NCBI RefSeq assembly: GCF_002234675.1
Contig: NC_019862.2
Coordinates: 23,308,160 to 23,372,159, forward strand
Length of the DNA stretch: 64,000 nt
Reading direction: 5' to 3'
DNA from: Oryzias latipes
Lineage: Eukaryota > Chordata > Actinopteri > Beloniformes > Adrianichthyidae
Of this stretch, positions 23,788 to 51,064 are shown in pieces. The notes beneath the pieces are model-generated. The model saw only the letters and a list, made by a program, of their open reading frames with translations, was not told the DNA's origin and made no database searches. Position 1 is the stretch's first letter; the number at the start of each line of letters is the position of its first letter. The position numbers and the translations under genes were made by a program.

Positions 23788-24589
23788 GAAGGGGACATTT
23801 TTATTTTAGGAAAACTCTTCAACAATAAAACTGTTTGAAACATGTATTTTTTAACCCTTTCATTTGTAATGGCCGTCCACTATGCTTTTTTCACACATAC
23901 TCCCAGTGAAAATGTCGACATTCCTTTTGTGAAAGTGAAAGTCCAGATTGGAAGCAATATTTATGTTATTTATTGGGGGTGCATATGCTTTCTAAAATAG
24001 AATTGTAAGGTTATTTTTCAAATATGAAGTTCCAATTTATGTCACACATTTATTTTTCACTCTCCCCAATGTTTTTTCTTTTTTATTCTTATAAATAAAC
24101 CCGATCTGATGAAGAAGACCTGCTGCTGTGAAGTCTGATAGTGTCCAGCAGGGGGAGTAAGACATCCTTCATTACGACAAAGATGCATCTCAATTTGTCT
24201 TGTCTCTGATTAAAAGACATGCAAAAGAAAAAAAAAATCATCTTTTTTTTTACTAAACATATACATGATTTGAGTCCCTCAGCAAACATTTTACTAGAAT
24301 AGACTTGTTTTACTTAGGAGCAATGAGAACACAAAGCTGAAGGAGCTGACAGGTCTGATCTTGGTCACTCAGAAAGCTTTCCCTCTAATCTCACAGTCTG
24401 ATAAGACTGTCTGTAAAGTGCTTCACTGCTTTCCCTCAGTCGTGAAAAGCTATTCAAAAAGCAGGAAAATGTCAGCGTGGAACAAGCCCTTTACAGATGA
24501 CTAATATAATACTCCCTGTGGTCAGTAAATGTTTGAACTCTTGAGATTTCTTACATATTTCCCAGCTCTTACACATATTCGTCTGCGAG

Positions 24590-24800
24590 AGGCCAAGCTT
24601 CCTGTAAAAGATCAACAAGCTCCTCAGAATAGCTTGTGCGCCTGGAGGGAATATGAGCTCTGGCGGTGATTATATAGTAACGGTGTCTCTGAGCTCACGT
24701 CACGTCACTCATCGTAATTATTATTATTTAAGCTATTTCCCTGCTGAAGCTCAGCATGGCTGACAGCATTCAAATGTTAATCCATTCAAATCCATCGTTT
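24590..24800. promoter_or_regulatory. candidate conserved non-coding element
   Basis: A complex, non-repetitive stretch with CACGTCACGTCACTC, TAATTATTATTATTTAAGC and CAGCATGGCTGACAGC. It has no coding frame and stands out from flanking AT-rich DNA. Texture-based guess only. Confidence 0.22.
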
Positions 24801-25214
24801 TCTGCTAAACAAATAGGGTCCTGCTAATGTTCAGTGTTGGTGGAGTCCAAGGAGCAATCAGGAGGAATTTCCAAAATCCTTTGTGTGTCGCAAAAAAAAC
24901 ACATAAAAAAGCGGTTGTGTTTAACCACAAAAGGGAGTCTCATCCACCAAAAATCCAGGGGAAGGTTTGGTGGAAGAGGACGTTGTTTTTACTTTGAAAT
25001 GTCACCAATAAATGAGCTTTTTTAAGCCATAAAAGAACTGATATTTCTAAAAACCGGTATATGAGTATTTTATAATAATGTATAGGCCTGTTAGTTTTTG
25101 AATCAAATTTTATTTTGTAACATTTTAACACCTAAAACAGACTCTCAGTGAAAGAGGTTGTGAGTCAAATGTTTTTGTAAGATATTAAAACTATAAAAAA
25201 TTTTTTTTTACTTT

Positions 25215-25427
25215 TTAACCCTTGTGCTATCCTAGGCACTTTAACGTTGGGAGTTGGGTCATCTAGACCCACTAGATAGTGCTCTGAACCTTTTTTCTTC
25301 AATGATTTGTGAACATCAATGGTCTCCATGGATTACATGAAATCTTTCCACCTTTATCCACCTTTGTCATGGTAGGGAGAACATGTCAATGTAAGGGTGG
25401 GGTCATCTAAGATAGCACAAGGGTTAA
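25215..25427 (-). mobile_element. TTAA-flanked piggyBac-like MITE, copy 2 (intact ends)
   Basis: The element is 25219-25423 (205 bp), inverted relative to copy 1. Exact TTAA lies on both sides (25215-25218 and 25424-25427). Termini CCCTTGTGCTATC and GATAGCACAAGGG are perfect 13-bp inverted repeats. TTAA target duplication with CCC termini is the piggyBac hallmark. It has no open frame. Confidence 0.88.
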
Positions 25428-25585
25428 GATGACATAATTTGTATTTTTGAGTCACAACAACAGAGTTGTTGTCTTCAAATGCTTTGTTTTAGTTGTTGCA
25501 TGAAACCAAAGAGTTTTGATTATCTGAGCATAAATTTAAGAGTTTAAAAAAAGTCCACATTTGATCACGATTTGCTGAAAACACC

Positions 25586-25780
25586 AGTTCAGTTCAATTC
25601 AATTCAATTTATTTAGCCCAAATTCACAACAGTCGTCTCAATGGACTTCGTACCTGTAATTGTAAAGTGAACATACAATCAAAAGTATAATAAATGCTTA
25701 GAATTGAATAGGAGAACACTAAACTTGAACTAAACAGAATAAACTAAACTGGTTGAATGTAGAGATCGGGGGTACCCCCT
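25586..25780 (-). mobile_element. LINE/SINE 3' fragment with AATTG tail
   Basis: On the minus strand it ends in repeated AATTGAATTG and contains the AAATAAATTG block. It is homologous to 16207-16359 and carries the uninterrupted form of the site where the hAT element inserted there (CCCCCTCCATTGTGG). Confidence 0.6.
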
Positions 25781-27215
25781 CCATTGTGGCTCTTGGGTAA
25801 AAAAACAACGTTTTTTTTAATTCAGAGGTGAATGAGACAAAGCTGAAAATGGACACTTTATTCAACTCAACAGCTGAGGCTTATCAATCAAGGGGGAACT
25901 GGCTGCAGACAAGATAGCGGCAAAACATCATCAGCCGGAAACAGAAATGCTACAAGTTTTCAGAATTGTAGCATCATTTATTAAAACTTTTTCATGTGAG
26001 TAAACGGTTCAGTGTGCAATAATGAGAGGTTAATACAAAGCAAAAACGAAAACAGTTTATTCCTTTCAAAAAGGATTTGAACAAAAGTGTTTAACAATTT
26101 CTAAGACTGTTACATATTCTTTTAACAGCCATAACTTTTTCACTCAAAGCCGCTTTCTCCACAACAGAATAAGTTGATTCACATTGATCGCAGGAGGAGT
26201 TACGGTCAAAGCAAAGCAGAAGCTGAAAGAAAAAAAAAATGTAACTATCAGGGTTTCCAGTTCAATTAGGGTTTTTGGACAAAAATAGAGTCTCATAACC
26301 CTAACCTTGACCGAACTTCCAGTCGTGGCTAATATAGGGGCGCCGTGTTCTCTGCAACCAGGTCCTCTTGGATCACTCTACCAGGCGCCTGACCACAGTA
26401 CCCATAATGCATCAACAATCCATCAATCCTTCAAAGTCGTAGTAAAACATTGAGACTGGTTTTTGAGCCCTGTTTACCACAGAAAATCAACTGGAGGTTG
26501 ACAAGAATTCATACTTTAGGTGCAATTGATTATAAGGGTACAATGTCTATTATAAGATATGGTTAAGCAATACAGTAAGGGTCACTATATGAGCTCTGTA
26601 AAATTTAGTGTGTATAACTATAATTTTTTTCGTTACACTGCCCACTATATTTTCTGCATTGAGATGATCCTACTGTATGTGGTATAAGATGTCTTTTATT
26701 TTGAAAGGAAGTCTGTTTAAAGCTAGGAACTATTTTGTATCTTGAAAAAAGACTATATTCTCTTTTTATTTATGTTTTATATATGTCAAAAAAAGAACAA
26801 CCAATTGTTCATTTATCATTATAGTAACAATTACAGAAATACAAGTCAGTGTTTTATTTTTCTAAAGAGTGAAGTCAGACTTTGTGGCTCCTTTCAGTGA
26901 GAAATCAACCCAAATGGCTTCTAAGTTTCAAAGGTTGCGGGCCCCAGGTATAGATGATCCTTTCGGTTTGTTTTAGACTTTTTTTTAAGTCACTTTTTCA
27001 GCTAAACCGTTTTCACCATCTTGGACAAAAATGACGTCCCCGAATTAAATTATTTTATTTTGGAAATCAAAGCAAAAAAGGTGGAACTGAAAAGCCAAAC
27101 AGTTTCCAGAAGAGATAGCTTCACCATCATGTTGGTTGATTTTTTTTCTTTGTTTTTTTAAAAACGGGAATTAACGTTTAATGTTTATAAATTAACTTCC
27201 AGCGTAATTATTGAA
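25781..27215. other. intergenic DNA, no gene recognised
   Basis: AT-rich. AAAGGTTGCGGGCCCCAGG near 26932-26949 may be the right end of a CAGGGG-type hAT repeat. Nothing else supported. Confidence 0.35.
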
Positions 27216-27218
27216 ATT

Positions 27219-27295
27219 ATGAACCATGGTGGTGTAGTGGTTAGCACTCTCACAGTGAGAATACCCTGGTATTCTCACTGTGAGAGTGACCAAGA
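27219..27295 (+). repeat. GGTGTAGTGGTTAGCACTCT repeat with perfect 21-bp hairpin
   Basis: GGTGGTGTAGTGGTTAGCAC matches a common fish tRNA-like repeat. Directly after it, bases 27245-27265 are the exact reverse complement of 27268-27288, with only CT between them. This would form a near-perfect hairpin. Confidence 0.85.
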
Positions 27296-27999
27296 TTTTG
27301 CTCATTTACACCCAAACACACAAATGCCTCCTACTGAGCTGGATGCTGACCCACACCAAGGATTTTTTTCCACCTCTGACCCGAGGCAGAACAAACAGGT
27401 TCTCTGTCCGATAACAGTAGCACCTCAAATGGGACAGGTGCTGGCTGCCACCAAAGTCATGAAAGGTAATAAAAGTCTTCCTCAAATACTTGACAGTCGA
27501 CAACTTAAAAGAGGTCACCATTTAAAGAAAGTGATCAACGTCAGCCTCTCTGATGAATCAGGCGCCTCTGCACTTTGCACCAGTTCTTCTCGGATGCCAG
27601 TGACTAAAAGTTTCCTGCAGAGTCATCATAACAAAACAAAAAGTGCTTCTAATTAAGGGAAGGGGGGGTTTTATGACTTCCTATGGAACAACAGGACTCG
27701 GAGAATGTCAGAAGAAGCACATTTTTGGGAGGAAAAGCAGCCAGGATCTGTCAGTCCCTGAAGAAAAGAAAAACAAGCACATGCTGGCGATTGGCAGTGA
27801 AGTATGGTCATCAACTGTGACCTTCAGATGGCAGCTCCTCGCTAATTATGTTTCTTTTACGATCCGACCCTGTATGTGTGTGCGTGTGTTTGTGTGTGTG
27901 TGTAATCACGGTGAGTCAGTCGCACAAACTGCGCAGCCTCTGGTTCAACTGCCTGCGTGGAAACTGCTGCTGGTTTCAACCGCACACTGTTAACAGCTG

Positions 28000-28110
28000 T
28001 GGAGTTTCTGTTTTTCTGTTTCCAAAAGCGCTCATTAATGAAGCGTTTGTTATCATGCGGTACCGGCGGCAGGACGAGGGCCGCTGCAGGCGGGTGGAGG
28101 TGGTGGTGGT
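28000..28110. promoter_or_regulatory. candidate conserved non-coding element
   Basis: AGCGCTCATTAATGAAGCG and TTATCATGCGGTACCGG lie in a CpG-containing block before a GGT microsatellite (28094-28119). Homeodomain-type ATTA cores are present. Texture-based guess. Confidence 0.22.
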
Positions 28111-28760
28111 GGTGGTGGGGGGTTTGGTGAAGCAGGGATGGGTGCCAGGCTATGAGGATGAAGGGAAGGAGAAGGTGGATGGTTGAAGGGGTTAAAGGAG
28201 GCGCTCTCCTACAGACTCCTCACCCCTCCCTCACTTGTACTGTCTCCTTTGTAATGAGCTCCAGATGTGTTGCTGAGGATGGGGGCTGGCGGGCGTGGGT
28301 GAAGGCTTGGAGGGGGGGGGGGTGCCTTGTATGTCATGTGCTCAGGCGAGGAGAGACGCCGTCCAAAGGGACGCTGTCAGCCCTGATGGAGTGGCTGGCC
28401 ACGGCCTAGGGGCAAAAAGAGGAGGAGGACGGGAGTAAAAGGCTTGGGTGGAGGAGAAGGGGAAGGAGGGGGGCAGAAAAGATCTCCACATCTGGAATCA
28501 CTTCAGGTCAGCCCGGGCTCTGGCCGTGAAAGGTGAGCCCGGGCGCCTGGCAGGGGAGAACTCAAAGGGGGGTGGGGGCTCTGACACTGGACATACCATA
28601 GTCAGGGATCAACGATCAGGAAAACAACCAGCAGCACAAAAGCAAACAGCAGAAAAGAAAGCAGAAATGTTCCTTAAATGTGGATTTAAGTTGGGAAAAA
28701 GTCACTGAAGTCGCACTGGAACCCCCCAACCTCTGTGAAAACGCACCCCCACCTCGCTCA
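28111..28760. other. G-rich intergenic stretch
   Basis: Long G-rich purine runs on the plus strand (28280-28330, 28440-28480). Open frames of 85-116 codons here are products of composition. No motif seen. Confidence 0.4.
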
Positions 28761-30239
28761 GAGGCACATCTGCAGAGAGATCATTTCATGAAAAGGCCAA
28801 TAATGCACCAAAAAGGTCTCGCACTTTGAAAAAAAAAATTGCTTCACTAAACCTGCTGCCCAAAACTTTTCCCGCTTTCATACACAAAGCCAAACCCCCC
28901 TGAGCTGCTTCACAAGGATTCCCACAGAGCTGAGTTTAATGAGAGGATCACATGTTGGACGCATAAGATGTAAATCTCCTAAATTAGCTCCAAATGTCAG
29001 ATAAAAGTCCTGAAAAAGGGAAAAAGTCGAGCATCTAAAAACTGCAGTGAAGCGTTTGAAACCAGAAAAAGCCACAGACTGCACAGGCCAGTGCTGCAGG
29101 AGGCAGAGCGGACCAGATCAGTGATCAACTAGATTCCATTTCTCTGGACTTGATGATAAAATAACAATTGACATCAATCATCATTAATGCAGACAAAGCT
29201 CCATTAGATTTAAGGAAACTAAATCTAAATCGTTTATCAGAAAGATTACCTGATTAAAAGTCCCTTTTTTGCTCTTTTTAGTGGCCATTTCTTCTTTTTT
29301 CATTTTAATTTTAATTTTGTTTCTAACACTTTTTGAATTAAGGTCAGCTTAATGCATTTTAATTTATCCACTTCTTCTTTCTTGTGACTTTTTTTAACTT
29401 GCCATCATTTTTAGTGTGGTTTCGACTTATTACTTTCACTATTTTTACCTTTTTCCCCTAATCAATAAAGGGTGACTTTGCTCTGCAATTGTCTTGATAA
29501 CCTCATACACTCACATCAACTACAGTTTCTTATTTATTTTTGAACTTATACCATTTTTTTGATTGAAAAGCTAATCTAATTTAATAATAATAACTTCAAA
29601 AATGTTAGTAATGCTCTTGATATTGTGCAAACGTTTATTATTCTTATAGCCTGTTCTTAAAAACCTGATTGGATTTAACTTTGTCCACGTTTTCTGCCCT
29701 GTAGTTCATCATGATTCCACTAGGGGCAGTGGAAGGGCTTTTCCTGCTCATTTCAAAATGGCTGCCTCCTTGAAATCTCAAAAACCCTTTTGGCGGGAAA
29801 ATGTGTAGCTTAGTTTAAAAGAATTATGGTGAGAATAACTCATCTATATACTTTTAAAATTAAAATGACTACTTGCTGTATTGAAAAAAAGACTACATTC
29901 TTTTATAATTAATTATTTACATTGCAATTACAGCATGTTAAAACTTTTCTGACCAAATTTGAGACTCTTGGTAAATAAGGTCAATATTTTAACATCTTTA
30001 ATATATTTAACATTGAAACTAAAATAAACAAAAACCTACTAAATCCCCAAATGCATCATAATTGATATTTTCTATTTCTTATAAAAAATAAATTATGCAA
30101 ATGTTTAATTGTGGAGTGCATAAAAGTGTTTAAAATAAACACCTTTTTAAAAATTTACATTTTCTTGTCAATTCTTTGAATTAGCGGGCTCTTAATGGAA
30201 TAAAAAAAATCAGTTTGTATTTTAAATATATCATTTTTA
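28761..30239. other. intergenic DNA, no gene recognised
   Basis: AT-rich and non-repetitive, with no supportable exon. Confidence 0.35.
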
Positions 30240-30339
30240 GTTCTCCATATAATATATCTTTATTGATGTCAGTGGGGGTGGAACAAAGTGTTTTTTTTTA
30301 AGAGGTTTTCTTTTTGGTATGAAAGGCTTGTAAATATAA

Positions 30340-30560
30340 ACCTGTGATAAAAGCAGCCCCCTAATTGGCCGTCTTCTCCCTGAACTGTGCTTTTCCGGCC
30401 CGTGTGAGTCGTTTCGGAGGGAGAAAGCCGGCATATGTTTGTTGATGGTGGAGGTTACGAGGGGCCACAGAGAAGAAACACCTTGTATGACAGCCGCCGA
30501 GCTAAATGAGGCCCGCGGGTCCTCCATATTAAGGAGAGGATTTCCCTCCTCATAAATATC
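30340..30560. promoter_or_regulatory. candidate conserved element downstream of prrx1
   Basis: About 0.9-1.1 kb past the prrx1 stop. A complex CpG-containing block with CCCCCTAATTGGCC, CCGGCCCGTGTGAGTCG, CCATATTAAGGAGAGG and CATAAATATCC. No repeat match. It could also be part of an extended 3' UTR. Texture-based. Confidence 0.3.
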
Positions 30561-30601
30561 CTGTTTTTAAGATGGAAATTTCAGCAATCAGAGGAAGGAA
30601 A

Positions 30602-30611
30602 ACACACACGC

Positions 30612-30648
<37 letters not shown>
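30602..30648. repeat. CA microsatellite
   Basis: Imperfect (CA)n of about 47 bp. Confidence 0.9.
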
Positions 30649-30894
30649 AGGCAGGAGCGGCTTGAGGTTTCTCTGAAGGAGAATCTATTCTCGGGTCGTA
30701 AATCTCTCTTTTATGGAGCGTGCCAAGCTTTCCAAATGGTCCTGACTATAAACACGTTTATTTCTCATGGTTTCTGAAGCATGATTTAACTTAAAATGAA
30801 TTGGAGAAGTCATACTTCAGACATAATAGGGCTTTAAATCGGGGACAGAACCGGAACTTAAGTATGTAGAAATGCTGCTTTGCTTGAATCGCAT

Positions 30895-30900
30895 TTTATT
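30895..30900 (-). promoter_or_regulatory. prrx1: possible prrx1 poly(A) signal
   Basis: AATAAA on the minus strand 543 bases after the prrx1 stop. It is the first one I found in this direction. Usage unproven. Confidence 0.3.
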
Positions 30901-31442
30901 AACATACAAGGTTCTGTTACAAATAAAGGATATCATATGGAATCATCTACTGGTTCTGGATTCAGAAATACATTAGCTTCTTCTTTTATACTGGACTATA
31001 ACATGAACATCAAAATGTGTTGCTTCTCAGTGGTATAACATGGAAAGAAATGAGGGGGTGAAAAAAAACTATTTAAAAAAATTGGATTAAATGTCAGACA
31101 AAGTCTGCTGGATATTTTCTTTTACAAAAAAAAAATAAAGACAGGTTGATCCCACTTGTGGTGCATATCTCCATCCAAACCCCAGAAGAAAGGACAAGGA
31201 GGTTATTCCATGTGTGGGAGTCTCCATTTAGAAAAAAAAGTCTTGAGACTGGAGATCATCCTTGGTTACAGTCACGATCACAATCAAGACGACATTCGGC
31301 TGCAGCATCCATGCCTCTTTGGGATGAGCAGGAAATCAGCTCAGGAAGAGAGGAAAGTCACAAAATCCTGCCATCAGCAACCCTCCAAACCTCTGATGTT
31401 GGTATGCCATCGAGGCTGCTTTGGTTTGGGCGTGGGGGACTC

Positions 31443-47093
<15,651 letters not shown>

Positions 47094-47619
47094 GACGCAA
47101 GGGCGGAAAACTACGCGGCGGCGAGAAGAGAGAAGCGAGGAACCACAGGCGACCGCGCGTAAATCCGCGCGTGCAGAGCGCGCAGGCGGCGTCCCCAGAA
47201 GAAAGCCAGGCGCGAGCTCGAGCAGAACATCCAAACTTTGCGTTCCCCTCTCGACGACTTTCTGCAGCTTTCCGAACAAAAGCCCTCACAGCCAATCCAT
47301 CCAGCGGTGCACCAAAAATGTAAGGCCAAGCGCAGACTCGGGTTCCTCCAGCAGAACCGAACCCCGGAGAGGTCCGGACGCACGACTTCGTGGAAAAGAC
47401 AAACTCTTTAGAGGGCTGCGCTCCGGAGGAGTCACGTAGGAGAGGTAGGAGCCTGCTGCCGCTGATGACGACCAGATGCGCAAAGCCCCGTGTGCGCGCG
47501 GAGCTGCGCGAGGAAGCGCGAGGAGGCAGGACTGTACCGCCCGCTGCCCCCCACCCCTCGCCGCCCCCACACGCTTATTTCAACATCGTCTTTAACAGCA
47601 GTGCCGTAATTACGTGGCA

Positions 47620-49280
47620 TCCAGGGGCGTCAAAACACAACAGATGAAAAAATACATTTATCCTGAGAGTAGAAGTGAAGTTTAAAAGAAAAAACAAATA
47701 AATGTTCTGGCAGATGTGAAACTTCCTCCAAGCTCGAGAAGTTTTTTTTAAATAGTGAAACGCTTTTTGGAGCTGAAAGAGGCATCAAACCTCAAAGACA
47801 GATGTTCCCAGCAGTCCTCTCCCAAAGAACACAGGTTTTATTCAGCGTTACAAAAACACAGTAAAACTTTGGTTTTCTTTCATTCTCTGGCTCCACTTAA
47901 AGACATCTTTCCTCTGGAAGACTAAGGACACCATCAAGTGACTCTTTCTGATTCTTTCGGAGTGGATTAGTAGTCATAAAACTCTTATATTTAACTGTTT
48001 AATTTAGGTCATTCTGCTTCCCTATAAGGTGACAGCTATCCAATCAGAAAAAAAAGCTGTTTATGAGCACTCATGAGGAAGAACGAAAGAGTTCCACAAA
48101 CAGTCAGATTGTCACACCAAAAGAAGCTCTTGGAATTGGAAAGAAAACATAAAAACTAAAACAAACAAACAAAAGAGTTTAGCTGATAGAAATATCAAAC
48201 TGCTGTCATGATTTATGATCCTATGATCCTACCAGATCGATCTGTCTGAGGCAAGTTGTTATTCAAATCGACCTGTATCGTTATAAAATCGTCTCAAACT
48301 GAAATAAATTATATCAATATTGGAAAATATCATTTGGATTGAGGGACCATTGATTTATTTTACAACCAAGTGCATCACAGCAGACAACACACACACGTGA
48401 TGCAGCAAAAAATGATCAATCCATCATTCCAGTGTGAAAGCACTTTGAATTTAGCAAAGACATGTGGTATAGTGTGCTAGAATGTTCTAATAATTTGTCT
48501 TTGATGTGGAAAAACAACAGTGGACTGAGCTTTATCAAACTAAAACGTGAATGGATTTACCATTCATTCTTGTTTACTTGTTTGTACACATATTTCATTG
48601 ATTATCTTACAAGGAATCTGGAAAACTTCACCTGCACCTGCAGTTTCCAGGTATTTATCTCTGAGTCACACTGGTTGACGTTTTGGGTAAAGATCTATTG
48701 AATTTAGGTCAGTGAATCGGATGGTTTAACATGAACCAAAATCGATTGAGAAATCGGATCAGCAACCACAAATTGAGATGTTCCATGTAGGAAATGCCGT
48801 TTAGAGAAGCTTTGAAAACAAACACTGAAATAGGTCATCCAAAAAGCTGTTAAACAAAAGAAAAATCCCAGACTTTTCCATAAACCTTCATAAGTGGACA
48901 CCTATAAAGTTTAAAAAAAGGAAATTTACTCTGAAATTTCATCTAAGCTTAATATAAAAAACTTTAGAGAAATGCTGTAATAAACTGCAGTAGAGTTAAA
49001 GTTTTGGTCTTAACCTGCTGCATCTCTGAGTTTTCACCTTACAGGTGTGGAATATTTGTATTTACTGTATTTTTCCAACTAGAAGTTGCTCTGGAGTATA
49101 AATCGCAGAAACAAAAAAAAGCTTAATAAAGAATAAAAAGCCACACTTACAGTAAGTCGCACAGTTGGAGAAATGTATTTAACAAAAAAAGGACATTTAA
49201 TCTTAAAAGGTAGATCATAATATTAGTTTAAACTTTTAAATCCATTGAATTCTTCTTTTCCTATTTGTCACTTTTGCATG
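47620..49280. other. upstream intergenic DNA, no gene recognised
   Basis: AT-rich, with no recognised element. Short open frames lack motifs. Confidence 0.35.
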
Positions 49281-49284
49281 TGTG

Positions 49285-49445
49285 GGTTTTTCCAGGGTCT
49301 CCGGCTTCCTCCCACCATCCAAAAACACGCTTCATAGGTTAATTGCTTACTCTAAATTGTCCCTATGTGTGAATGTGAGTCTGTATGGGTGTGATGTGGC
49401 TCTGCAACAGACTGGCGACTTGTCCAGGATGTCCCCACATGTGGC
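49285..49445 (+). repeat. common teleost repeat fragment
   Basis: CTTCCTCCCACCATCCAAAA, CTTCATAGGTTAATTG, CTCTAAATTGTCCC and AGACTGGCGACTTGTCCAGG, same family as 23150-23343. Confidence 0.65.
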
Positions 49446-49979
49446 CGGCATGAAAAAAGAGCAAAAAAAACGTATTTCTGAACCAAAAACATCTCTTTGT
49501 CTGATGGCAGCAAAACTTCAGTACAGGAAAAAACGAATAGAACGAAATTTTTCCAGACAACCCCACGTTTTTTGTTTATTTACATTGTATTGTTTTGTAC
49601 CGTAAATGTTTACATTTAATTTCAATTCAACCGCATCGGCGCGTCAGCCTAAATGCGTGGATGTTTGCTTGTCAAGTTAGTTGTCTCAAAGGGGGTTTCA
49701 TCAAAATGCCCTAAATACCCCAAAATAAATCTGCATGACTCGTTCAGAAAATACTCAGTCATAACTTTCAAAGCTTGAGGAGCTTCATGAGGAAAAATGC
49801 TTGGTGTCATACAGCTGAAGCCTTTCTCTGAATATTCAGGGGTCCCGCGCCCCTGGCTGTCAGGGGACGCGCCCCAGTCCTGACTCCCACTCTGAGGGGG
49901 AGGAGGTGATGCCGTGGGGGAGGGGGAGGGGGGGGGTCACGTCTTCAGATGGCAGGAGGGGAGTCCAGGCTCGGAGCTG

Positions 49980-50200
49980 CCATCGGCATCCCGTAGGTTC
50001 CAGCTCGCCCTCAATCTGGGAAAAGAACACTTGATGCCATCAAAGAGACGCAGATTGAATCCAGATGTGCCTCTCTCCGTCTTTTCCATGTATTTAATGA
50101 AGGCGCAGCGAAAGAGTAGACTTTTTCATCATTAGTTCTCCCCCCAGATTCCCTTTTCCTGCCTACAAGTCCATTGCGGTGCCAGCTAAGGCCAAATTGG
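49980..50200. promoter_or_regulatory. candidate conserved element upstream of prrx1
   Basis: About 3 kb upstream of the prrx1 start. Complex block with CACTTGATGCCATCAAAGAG, CGCAGATTGAATCCAGATG and TTTAATGAAGGCGCAGCG; no repeat match. Texture-based. Confidence 0.28.
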
Positions 50201-51064
50201 AAAAAAAGAAGAGAAAAAGTAAAAAATAAAATAAAAAAGCCTCTACTCTCCACTCAATTCCCCCTCCAGGATTCGTGATTCTTTGTTCAGAGCTACAAGA
50301 GAAAGTGACCCGCTAAAGTTAGTCTGCGGTCGGAGGAAAGGTCCAAACATCTGCAAGGAAAATGTCGAGCAGAGCCACTCTTCAGCTCCCAAAACAAGTA
50401 GGAGATGAGGTTTTTGCTGAAAAATAGAGTAATTGAACACAAAGGTTGCTGCCTCTCAGTTGGGTCTACGCTACCCCCACTGGAGAAAGGAAACCTAAAA
50501 TATATAAAAACTAATGCCAGGTGAAAGCAGTGGAGGAGCTAGAATGCTTTGTATGGGGCGGGAGGGGGGTGGAAGTCGAACAGCATACAAATGAAAGGAT
50601 CAAAACTACGCTTTTTAAACAGTTGTATGATTGTTATTAATATCAAAACAGCGGCTCTTTCAGCAAAGGTGCGATTTAAAAAAAAATCGTTGTCAATATT
50701 GACTCACAAATATCAGGAGGGGGAAACGCATTTTGCTGGGGGTTGGGGCTGCTGCCCCTTCGTCCCCTCGTGGCTCCGGCCCTGGGTAAGAGGCTCAAAT
50801 GAAGTTAAACAGGTTCTTGTAGGGTGAGCGTGAACTTCAGTGAGGAATTTGGATCAAAATACTTAGTTTAGTCCAAAAGTTGAGCAAAGACAAGTAATCC
50901 AGTTTGCCGACAATGAAGGACGTCACACGTCTCCACAAAGCAAAACCTGGAACAAACACAGTTTGTAGCTGGGGTGTCAGCCTCCAGGCCTCGAAGGCTG
51001 GCATTATCTGCTGCTGATTACCTGGATCAGGTGTGTTTAGCCAATGAGGAGCTTCAGTGGCAGC

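Noticed and set aside
27219-27656. 145-codon frame on the plus strand
   Set aside because: It runs through a repeat and a perfect palindrome, has no motif and no splice or promoter context. I cannot support it as a gene.
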